From Flavipsychrobacter stenotrophus (lineage in GTDB: Bacteria > Bacteroidota > Bacteroidia > Chitinophagales > Chitinophagaceae), in NCBI GenBank assembly GCA_947379685.1, contig CANCOG010000222.1, positions 1-7,840 of the forward strand: DNA of 7,840 nucleotides, written 5' to 3'. A model generated the notes under the pieces. The model was given only the letters and a program-made list of their open reading frames with translations. It did no database searches and was not told the origin of the DNA. How positions within the stretch are numbered: position 1 is the first letter of the stretch; the number at the start of each line of letters is the position of its first letter. This document shows, one piece after another, positions 1-5,793 of the stretch. The translations under genes were made by a program, and so were the position numbers.

Positions 1-738
1 AGTGTACTCACCGGTGGTGGTATGCCTGGCAAACTTGCTGACTGTTCAGATAAAGACCCGGAAAAGTGTGAACTCTACCTTGTGGAAGGGGATTCGGCCG
101 GTGGTACTGCCAAGCAGGGCCGCGACCGTCACTTCCAGGCAATATTACCGCTTAGGGGTAAGATCCTGAACGTAGAGAAAGCTCAGGAGCACAAAATATA
201 TGAGAATGAGGAAATCAGGAATATGTTTACTGCCCTTGGCGTAAGCATAGGTACTCCTGAAGATTCTAAAGCACTTAACCTCACAAAACTCCGTTACCAC
301 AAAATTGTGATCATGACGGATGCCGATGTGGATGGATCACATATCGCGACACTTATTCTCACGTTCTTTTATCGTTACATGGAAGACCTGGTGAAGCAGG
401 GTTATGTTTACCTTGCGCAGCCACCTTTGTACCTCGTTAAAAAAGGCAAGGAGCAGCATTATGCATGGGATGATGTTGACCGTAAGCATTGGGTTGATGT
501 ACTGGCAAATGGCAAGGAAGATTCTGTAAATATCCAGCGATATAAAGGTCTGGGAGAAATGAATGCAGAACAGTTATGGGAAACCACGATGAACCCTGCT
601 ACCCGAACCCTTAAACGCGTAACCATTGACAGCAGTGCTGAAGCTGATCGTGTATTTTCAATGCTGATGGGCGAAGAAGTACCTCCCCGCCGCGAATTTA
701 TTGAACAGCACGCGAAGTTTGCGAGAATTGACGCTTAA
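1..738 (+). CDS. gyrB: DNA gyrase subunit B, C-terminal part (5' end outside window)
   Basis: This is the ATPase-bearing subunit of the type IIA topoisomerase that introduces negative supercoils; GyrA, its partner, is not in the window. The frame is open from base 1, and about 245 C-terminal codons are present, ending at TAA 736-738. The TOPRIM domain shows EGDSAGG, whose catalytic Glu codon is at 85-87, and the acidic cluster DADVDG, whose first Asp codon is at 319-321. These are the metal-binding residues of the family. PLRGKILNVEKA lies between them. The C-terminal GyrB region carries QRYKGLGEMNAEQLWETTMN, which favours GyrB over ParE. The large insertion found in E. coli-type GyrB is absent, so this is the compact form. 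The N-terminal GHKL ATPase and transducer domains lie upstream of the window. No frameshift or missing key residue is seen. Identification is near certain. Confidence 0.97.
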   Translation, partial: SVLTGGGMPGKLADCSDKDPEKCELYLVEGDSAGGTAKQGRDRHFQAILPLRGKILNVEKAQEHKIYENEEIRNMFTALGVSIGTPEDSKALNLTKLRYHKIVIMTDADVDGSHIATLILTFFYRYMEDLVKQGYVYLAQPPLYLVKKGKEQHYAWDDVDRKHWVDVLANGKEDSVNIQRYKGLGEMNAEQLWETTMNPATRTLKRVTIDSSAEADRVFSMLMGEEVPPRREFIEQHAKFARIDA

Positions 739-757
739 TGTTAATATGAATTTTATT

Positions 758-789
758 AAGGGCGACCAGCGATGGCCGCCCTTTTTTTT
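758..789 (+). terminator. Intrinsic terminator of gyrB
   Basis: GGGCG (760-764) pairs with CGCCC (777-781). The stem is extended inward by CC/GG past a single mismatch, and the run of eight T at 782-789 follows directly. It begins 19 nt after the gyrB stop, so gyrB transcription probably ends here and the next gene needs its own promoter. Confidence 0.88.
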
Positions 790-930
790 GGAAAACGTTT
801 AGCACCCATCTGTGCAATTATTATACAAAAACGCCTCGAAACAGGTTCATTCAGCCTTAAATTCAATGTAATCAATAATTTTCCGTTTAATCCCCGCCAC
901 TGATTTTCAGCAGTTTAGGGGCTGACAACA

Positions 931-960
931 ATCATTGACGGTACTATGTAGCGTCATGAT
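931..960. repeat. 30-nt imperfect dyad in the gap upstream of the NHL/T9SS gene
   Basis: The arms are ATCATTGACG (931-940) and CGTCATGAT (952-960), complementary apart from one extra T. The interior also pairs, TAC (942-944) with GTA (948-950) around a TAT loop, leaving one G-G mismatch (941/951). About 12 base pairs form over 30 nt. It lies 70 bp upstream of the ATG at 1031. No T-run follows, so it does not look like a terminator; it could be an operator or a leader structure. The rest of the gap 790-1030 holds no convincing ORF. A weak promoter-like pair (TTTG at 984-987, then TA at 1007 after 19 nt) is present but poorly matched in its -7 half. Confidence 0.5.
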
Positions 961-1030
961 TTAACGCGTGGCCAGAAAATACATTTGCGGTGCAATTATT
1001 TCATTCTAATAAATAAAAAACGCAAATTTT

Positions 1031-3685
1031 ATGCACACGGCTCAAATTACACAAATAACAAAACAATCCCTTGGAGGTCTTTTTAAAAAGGCCTTAGGTT
1101 TATCTGCAATTGCACTTGGCCTAAATTGCTCAGTGGTTAGCGCACAAATTTTGACCACTGTTGCAGGCAGCGGCGCTAGTACCTACAGCGGAGACGGAGG
1201 GGCAGCAACGGCGGCTGGTATGGTACGGCCCAACGGTGTCGCGATTGACGCAAGTGGCAATATGTATATTGCCGATGCAACTGATTACAGAATACGCAGG
1301 GTAACCCCGGCTGGAGTAATCAGTACCTATGCGGGTACCGGTGTTTCAGGCACAACAGGCGATGGGGCTGCGGCAACCGCAGCCAGACTGAATACCCCAT
1401 GGGCATTAGCAACTGACGCTGCAGGGAACCTATATATTGCAGAAGCATATAGCTATCGCATTCGCAAGGTGAGTACCTCCGGTATCATTACCCGGTTCGC
1501 TGGAACGGGAACCAATGGATATCTCGGAGACGGTGGAGCTGCAACCAATGCCAGAATTGATAACGTGACAAATATTGCAGCCGACGCAGCTGGCAACATC
1601 TATCTGGGAGATGCCGGGAATCATGTGATTCGTAAAATAAACACCTCAGGGATCATTTCAACGGTCGCAGGCAACAACGCTGCCGGATACAGTGGCGATG
1701 GTGGCGCTGCAACCAATGCAAAATTAAATAGTCCTCAGGGTATAGCTTTCGATGTGGCTGGTAATATGTATATCGCTGATCACGACAACCATCGCATCCG
1801 TAAAGTAAGCACTGCTGGTATCATCACTACATTTGCTGGTATTGGGACGCTTGGGTTTAGTGGAGACGGTGCAGCAGCAACCGCTGCGAAACTAAAAACA
1901 CCTTCAGACGTCGCAACCGACCGTAGTGGCAACGTTTACATTGCCGATGACGGGAACTACCGCATTCGCAAAGTGAATTCATCAGGTATCATCACCACCC
2001 TTACAGGTAATGGATCTGCCGGCTATACTGGGGATGGCGGGCGTTCCAATTATGGAAAAATAGGTGTTGTTCAATGCATAACAACTGATGCCGCAGGTTC
2101 TGTATATATTGCTGATGGCTTGTCTAACCACGTTGTACGCAGGATTGCACCAGCAATTAGTTACCTCAATGGTGCAACTAGTCAGAATTTCGGCACGTGT
2201 AACAGTGCTGTGAACATTTCTCTTTTCAATTTCACGAAAGTAGTTTACCCTATTGCCGGCAGAACAATTACTTGGAGCATTGGATCTGCAGCTTCACATG
2301 GCACCGCTTCAGGAACGTATTCCACCACCAGCACCGGTAGTACACTTACTCCGTATGGAATTGCCTATACGCCTACTGCCGGTTATTCTGGCAGTGACGC
2401 CTTTACAGTTCAGGTAACTGATGGCATTGATACTGCTAACCTGGCGTTTAATGTCACTGTCTATGCTTTACCTTCAGCACCAACTATTTCAGGAGCATCA
2501 AACATTTGTGTTGGCGGAAGCTCAACATTGACAGGCATCCCTTCCGGCGGAACCTGGAGCAGTAACAACAGCCCCCTGTTTACATTTACAAGTGGTGGAG
2601 TGGTTACCGGTCTGATTGGAGGCAACACTGGCACCATGGTCTATACAATCTCTGATGGCAGGTGCACTAACAAGGCAACTTATCCTATAACAGTTAGCAC
2701 TACTACAGATATTGCGGCCCTTGTTGGCGGCGTATGGTCAGTTTGCCCGGGAGCTACGTTTACAATGACCCATCCTACTGCCGGAGGGACATGGGCAAGT
2801 ACTAATAATTCAATTGCAACTGTGAGCGGTGGTGTCGTTACAGGTGTTAGATCAGGAAGAGACACAATCGTATATACAATTACTAATGCATGTGGTGCTA
2901 TTTCAACCAGGTGGCCATTCTCTGTAACTGGTCCAACATTGCCAGCAAGCATTACCGGCTCTGGTGGCATCTTATGCATGGGTACAACTGCACATTGCTC
3001 CGACGCAACTGCAGGTGGTACATGGAGCTCAACTGATCCGTCAGTAGCTACAATATCGTCTACTGGTGATATTACACCGGTATCTGCGGGAACCGATACT
3101 ATTAAATACACAATAACTGGTGCTTGCGGATTAACTGGTTCTGCAGTAAGGACGCTGACTGTACTCGCATTGCCTAATCCTGGTGTTATCTCCGGTCCTT
3201 CAACTGTAGCTATAGGCGCATATATCAATCTTACTACATCTGGCGCGACTGGTGGACAGTGGACTAGTTCTACACCTTCTTTGGCCGTTGTGAATACTTC
3301 AGGAAGGGTGAGAGGAGTTGCGGTAGGTACCGATACAATTAAATACGCAGTTTATCATACCTGTGGTATTTTCTCAACAACAAAAGTGATTACTATAACC
3401 AGTTCACGTGAAGCCGGAAACAATGGAAGTGTAATAACTGGTGATGAAACTGGTAGCATCAAATTATTCCCGAACCCAACTTCCGGAGTAATTAAGTTAG
3501 AAATAACAGGCCCTGCTGCAAATTCATCAATCGTAATTACAGACATCAGCGGTAAAATACTGATGAACAGGACTACTGAAGACAAAACAATGGAATTTGA
3601 TATGAGTTATGCACCCGCTGGTGTATATCTGGTAACAGTAAATTCCAATGGCAAGGAATACACTGAGCGCATCGTAATTCAATAA
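1031..3685 (+). CDS. Secreted NHL-propeller / Ig-like repeat protein with T9SS sorting domain
   Basis: This 884-residue protein appears to be exported by Sec and then by the type IX secretion system to the cell surface or medium. Residues 1-39 are a signal peptide: KK at 19-20, a hydrophobic core, and cleavage likely after VSA before Gln39. Residues 41-376 hold six NHL-type repeats with recurring SGDGGAAT, D.(A/S)GN(M/L/V)YIAD and (R)IRKV motifs, predicting a six-bladed beta-propeller. Residues 377-480 resemble a cadherin/Ig-like module (TPTAGYSGSDAFTVQVTDG). Residues 481-790 contain four Ig-like BIG2-type modules (GGTWSS...VATV...GV.TGV..GTDTI.Y.I). Residues 808-884 are a type A C-terminal sorting domain (LFPNPTSG, DISGK, PAGVYLVTV, ending IVIQ). 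No catalytic motif is visible, so ligand binding, adhesion or scaffolding are inferences. The start ATG is preceded by an A-rich stretch without a Shine-Dalgarno sequence. The gene stands alone between two terminators. Confidence 0.93.
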   Translation: MHTAQITQITKQSLGGLFKKALGLSAIALGLNCSVVSAQILTTVAGSGASTYSGDGGAATAAGMVRPNGVAIDASGNMYIADATDYRIRRVTPAGVISTYAGTGVSGTTGDGAAATAARLNTPWALATDAAGNLYIAEAYSYRIRKVSTSGIITRFAGTGTNGYLGDGGAATNARIDNVTNIAADAAGNIYLGDAGNHVIRKINTSGIISTVAGNNAAGYSGDGGAATNAKLNSPQGIAFDVAGNMYIADHDNHRIRKVSTAGIITTFAGIGTLGFSGDGAAATAAKLKTPSDVATDRSGNVYIADDGNYRIRKVNSSGIITTLTGNGSAGYTGDGGRSNYGKIGVVQCITTDAAGSVYIADGLSNHVVRRIAPAISYLNGATSQNFGTCNSAVNISLFNFTKVVYPIAGRTITWSIGSAASHGTASGTYSTTSTGSTLTPYGIAYTPTAGYSGSDAFTVQVTDGIDTANLAFNVTVYALPSAPTISGASNICVGGSSTLTGIPSGGTWSSNNSPLFTFTSGGVVTGLIGGNTGTMVYTISDGRCTNKATYPITVSTTTDIAALVGGVWSVCPGATFTMTHPTAGGTWASTNNSIATVSGGVVTGVRSGRDTIVYTITNACGAISTRWPFSVTGPTLPASITGSGGILCMGTTAHCSDATAGGTWSSTDPSVATISSTGDITPVSAGTDTIKYTITGACGLTGSAVRTLTVLALPNPGVISGPSTVAIGAYINLTTSGATGGQWTSSTPSLAVVNTSGRVRGVAVGTDTIKYAVYHTCGIFSTTKVITITSSREAGNNGSVITGDETGSIKLFPNPTSGVIKLEITGPAANSSIVITDISGKILMNRTTEDKTMEFDMSYAPAGVYLVTVNSNGKEYTERIVIQ
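1151..2158 (+). repeat. Six tandem 168-bp NHL repeat units (coding)
   Basis: At protein level the units start at residues 41, 97, 153, 209, 265 and 321, so every unit is exactly 56 residues with no insertion or deletion. The recurring landmarks are (V/F/L)(A/T)G at the start, GDG(G/A) about 14 residues in, D.(A/S)G(N/S) then YIAD or a close variant near the middle, and IRKV near the end. The DNA copies have diverged strongly. The sixth unit is the most degenerate (GGRSNYGKIGVV replaces the usual GGAAT.A region), and the third has YLGD in place of YIAD. This spacing supports one closed propeller. Confidence 0.9.
2471..3400 (+). repeat. Four tandem Ig-like (BIG2-type) modules with cysteine landmarks (coding)
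   Basis: The modules start near residues 481, 560, 637 and 715 and are spaced 77-79 residues apart. The first three each have an early and a late cysteine: C493/C545, C572/C621 and C649/C699. This suggests one disulfide per module after export, although the pairing is inferred. In the fourth module the early position is Ala727, leaving C778 without its partner. Shared sequence includes GGTWSS or GGQWTS, V(V)TGV or RVRGV, and GTDTIKY. Confidence 0.75.
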
Positions 3686-3717
3686 TTACGAACATAAAAA
3701 ATAACAGTAAATGAGTG

Positions 3718-3750
3718 AAATGCGTCCATTTAAAATTGGACGCATTTTTT
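3718..3750 (+). terminator. Intrinsic terminator after the NHL/T9SS gene
   Basis: AAATGCGTCCA (3718-3728) pairs perfectly with TGGACGCATTT (3737-3747) around an 8-nt A/T loop, and the T-run continues to 3751. It begins 33 nt after the stop codon. An 11-bp stem with a T-tract is a textbook Rho-independent terminator. Confidence 0.92.
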
Positions 3751-3887
3751 TCGCTTTGGCCTCAACAGTTCCCACCAGTTTTCAGAACAATAATATAATC
3801 TTAACTTCCTATAAAAAGTTCTGCGTTTCTTTTATCGTTACCTTCGCGCACCATTTCTGGAAACGGACATTCTGCACTTTGCACTTG

Positions 3888-3901
3888 CCCATTAAAATGG
3901 G
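3888..3901. repeat. 14-bp perfect palindrome just upstream of the J-domain gene
   Basis: CCCATTAAAATGGG is perfectly self-complementary about its centre and ends 24 nt before the ATG at 3926. It could be a protein-binding site or a small leader hairpin with a TAAA loop. Function is unknown. No promoter fitting the Bacteroidota consensus well was found in 3752-3925. Confidence 0.4.
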
Positions 3902-3925
3902 GTTTCGAAAATCTAAAATAAAATA

Positions 3926-4375
3926 ATGAAAAAAATCGCCGATTACCGCAGGCTGCTTGGTGCAGCTGAAAATTCAAGTTTGCTGGAATTAAAGACGATC
4001 TACAGGAATATGATGAAAAGCTGGCACCCAGACAGGTTCCAGGAAAGTCCTGAACAACAGACTGCTGCGGAAGAAAAAAGCAAGCAAATAATTGAAGCAT
4101 ATCACTTTTTAGTGAGCATTGCACCCGAAACCAGGGCGGCAACTTATGCCGATTATACTAAGACAATTAATTCCTCTTTCATCGTCGATTTTGATTTCAA
4201 GGGGCAGGTATTGACTATTAATTTCCTCGATGGCACCAGCTATGAGTACTTTGGTGTGCCGAAGCCGATATACATAAAACTGGTCAATGCCGATTCAGCT
4301 GGCCGTTTTGCGCGCAGGCACATTTATAATTCTTACACTTACAGAAGTACAAGTAAGTTGGTTGTAGCAGAATAA
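3926..4375 (+). CDS. J-domain protein with C-terminal KTSC domain
   Basis: This is a 149-residue cytoplasmic protein with no signal peptide. Residues about 5-78 form a J-domain: DYRRLLG, a basic helix II (ELKTIYRNMMKSW), the HPD signature at 34-36, and a helix III ending in IIEAYHFL. J-domains stimulate the ATPase of DnaK-type Hsp70, and the intact HPD argues that this one can too. The Gly/Phe region and zinc fingers of DnaJ are absent, so it is a class C co-chaperone. Residues about 81-142 match the KTSC domain: SSFIVDFDFKGQVLTINF, the central YxY motif as YEY 106-108, FGVP, and GRFARRHI. KTSC also occurs at the C-terminus of some lysyl-tRNA synthetases and has been suggested to bind RNA, but its function is not established. 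A role as an RNA- or ribosome-linked co-chaperone is inference. It is probably monocistronic. The start has an AT-rich leader without a Shine-Dalgarno sequence. Confidence 0.88.
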   Translation: MKKIADYRRLLGAAENSSLLELKTIYRNMMKSWHPDRFQESPEQQTAAEEKSKQIIEAYHFLVSIAPETRAATYADYTKTINSSFIVDFDFKGQVLTINFLDGTSYEYFGVPKPIYIKLVNADSAGRFARRHIYNSYTYRSTSKLVVAE

Positions 4376-4402
4376 GTACATTTAAATTAACTACGAATAT
4401 TC

Positions 4403-4443
4403 ATACAGAAGTAGCCCATGCCGTGCATGGGCTACTTCTGTAT
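4403..4443. repeat. Perfect 19-bp stem-loop without T-tract, downstream of the J-domain/KTSC gene
   Basis: The arm 4403-4421 (core GAAGTAGCCCATGC) is exactly complementary to 4425-4443 around a 3-nt CGT loop. It starts 28 nt after the stop codon. The 3' flank is TATATGAGCA on the plus strand, and the minus-strand flank also lacks a T-run, so it is not a standard Rho-independent terminator. It may still act as a transcript end, an mRNA-stabilising 3' structure, or part of a dispersed palindromic repeat family. A second, smaller hairpin (TAAGGGG / CTCCTTA, 4484-4500) lies further downstream in the same gap. Confidence 0.8.
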
Positions 4444-4551
4444 ATGAGCATATTGTACGGTAATTCCTGAGATAGCCAGAGATTAAGGGGCTTCTCCTTA
4501 TTCATATGTGCTGGGATGTTTTTGCCATTATAGGTTAAGCTGATTGTGATA

Positions 4552-4583
4552 TTTACTGAATCCGAAACATTATAGTATTTTTG
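4552..4583 (+). promoter_or_regulatory. Candidate Bacteroidota sigma-A-type promoter for manC
   Basis: TATTTTTG (4576-4583) matches the -7 consensus TAnnTTTG exactly. TTTA (4552-4555) lies 20 nt upstream, close to the TTTG expected at -33. Transcription would start near 4590, giving a leader of roughly 75 nt to the ATG at 4667. The assignment rests on consensus matching alone. Confidence 0.45.
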
Positions 4584-4666
4584 CCCCAGAAGGTACTAGA
4601 TCACCCAAAACGAAAAGCCTTAGCTTATACAATTTGACAGGGCAGTTTTCGATTTTAGACTCCAAT

Positions 4667-5752
4667 ATGAATAACAAAAATAATTATGTAGCCATTATGG
4701 CTGGTGGCATCGGTAGCCGATTTTGGCCAGAAAGCCGGACTCACTTTCCAAAACAATTTCTTGACCTGCTGGGCACCGGGAAATCTCTGATACAATGGAC
4801 GTATAACCGGTTTGTCAATATATGCCCAAAAGAGAATATTTATTTCATTACCAATGAACAGTACATTGAGACTCTCAAGAAACAGATTCCTGAGATAGCC
4901 AGTGAAAATATTATAAGTGAACCATCGCGGAAAAATACTGCCCCTTGCGCAGCTTATTTTGCCCACAAAATGATGGCGCTTAATCCCGATGCGAACATAA
5001 TCATGTCGCCGGCCGATCATTTGATCATGGATGAACATGCTTTCGAACGTACAGCACACGATGCATTGGCGTTTGTAGCCACTCACAAAAGCTTGCTTAC
5101 GTTGGGCATAAAGCCCAGCCGCCCCGATACCGGGTATGGTTATATCCAGTACGATACTGATGAAGAACTGGACAAAGCGCACCGTGTAAGAACATTTACT
5201 GAAAAACCTTCGCTGGAATTGGCGCGTACTTTCTTAAAAAGTGGTGACTTTTTATGGAATTCTGGCATCTTTGTATGGAATGTAAAAACGATCATGGAGG
5301 CTCTTGAACATTATATGCCGGAGATGAACGAAGTGTTCGCACAAGCCAAAAATGTTTACAACACGCCTAAGGAAGTTGAAGCAATAACCAGGTTATATCC
5401 ACAGTGTACTAATATCTCCATCGACTACGGAATAATGGAGAAAGCCCGCAATGTTTATGTGATACCTTCTTACTTCGGTTGGTGCGACCTTGGGACCTGG
5501 GAATCAGCCTACGAAAATTGCGAAAAAGATTATCTGGGGAATGCCGTGTTGGGGAACAACGTAATGGTAGTTGATGCCAGTGAATGTATGATTAAAATGC
5601 CGAACGATAAATTGCTTGTAGTTCAGGGCCTTGAAAATTTCATTGTAGTAGACACACCCGATGTATTACTGATTTGTGAGCGTAACCGGGAACAACAGAT
5701 AAAAGAATATGTTGCCGAAGTGAAGCGAAACAAAGGCGACAAATATTTATAG
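4667..5752 (+). CDS. manC: Mannose-1-phosphate guanylyltransferase (GDP-mannose pyrophosphorylase)
   Basis: This cytoplasmic enzyme converts mannose-1-phosphate and GTP to GDP-mannose and diphosphate (EC 2.7.7.13), supplying mannosyl, and after conversion fucosyl, residues for glycans. It has 361 residues. The nucleotidyltransferase signature is complete near the N-terminus (AGGIGSRFWPESR, then PKQFL, residues 12-32). Further family landmarks are SPADHLI (about 114-120), FTEKP (177-181), WNSGIFVW (197-204), SIDYGIMEK (251-259) and WCDLGTW (272-278). The C-terminal phosphomannose isomerase domain of bifunctional ManC/AlgA proteins is absent, so this is the short monofunctional form. The frame is open further upstream to a TTG at 4634, but the ATG at 4667 gives the usual short lead-in (MNNKNNYVAIMAGG) and fits the candidate promoter. 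It is followed by a strong terminator and faces the flippase gene. The enzyme class is very secure; the symbol is by family resemblance. Confidence 0.93.
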   Translation: MNNKNNYVAIMAGGIGSRFWPESRTHFPKQFLDLLGTGKSLIQWTYNRFVNICPKENIYFITNEQYIETLKKQIPEIASENIISEPSRKNTAPCAAYFAHKMMALNPDANIIMSPADHLIMDEHAFERTAHDALAFVATHKSLLTLGIKPSRPDTGYGYIQYDTDEELDKAHRVRTFTEKPSLELARTFLKSGDFLWNSGIFVWNVKTIMEALEHYMPEMNEVFAQAKNVYNTPKEVEAITRLYPQCTNISIDYGIMEKARNVYVIPSYFGWCDLGTWESAYENCEKDYLGNAVLGNNVMVVDASECMIKMPNDKLLVVQGLENFIVVDTPDVLLICERNREQQIKEYVAEVKRNKGDKYL

Positions 5753-5760
5753 CATTTGCA

Positions 5761-5793
5761 AAGAGGCTTACCTGGTGGTGAGCCTCTTTTTTT
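5761..5793 (+). terminator. Intrinsic terminator of manC
   Basis: AAGAGGCT (5761-5768) pairs with AGCCTCTT (5781-5788). The stem continues inward through one T-G pair and ACC/GGT to a TGGT loop, about 12 pairs in all, and the T-run reaches 5793. It begins 8 nt after the manC stop. On the opposite strand only TTT follows the hairpin, so termination of the converging gene here would be weak. Confidence 0.9.

Noticed and set aside
984..1014. TTTG-N19-TA promoter-like pair before the NHL gene
   Set aside because: The -7 half reads TAATAAAT, matching only the TA of TAnnTTTG, so it was not annotated as a promoter.
2680..3228. 182-codon minus-strand open frame opposite the Ig-like modules
   Set aside because: It is the antisense shadow of repetitive Thr/Ser/Gly-rich coding sequence. 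The Pro/Val-rich product has no coherent domain, and the plus-strand reading is a well-formed protein.
3711..3926. 71-codon plus-strand open frame
   Set aside because: It starts just before, and runs straight through, the strong terminator at 3718-3750. The product has no recognisable domain or signal peptide, and the frame ends exactly where the J-domain gene begins.
3801..4142. 113-codon minus-strand open frame overlapping the J-domain gene
   Set aside because: It overlaps a plus-strand gene with clear HPD and KTSC motifs, and its own product has no recognisable feature.
4634..4666. Eleven-codon TTG-initiated extension of manC
   Set aside because: The extra residues precede a normal ATG, add nothing conserved, and are less likely than the ATG at 4667, which gives the usual distance to the AGGIGSRFWP motif.
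4655..5182. 175-codon minus-strand open frame inside manC
   Set aside because: It is entirely antisense to the conserved catalytic half of manC, with no domain in the product.
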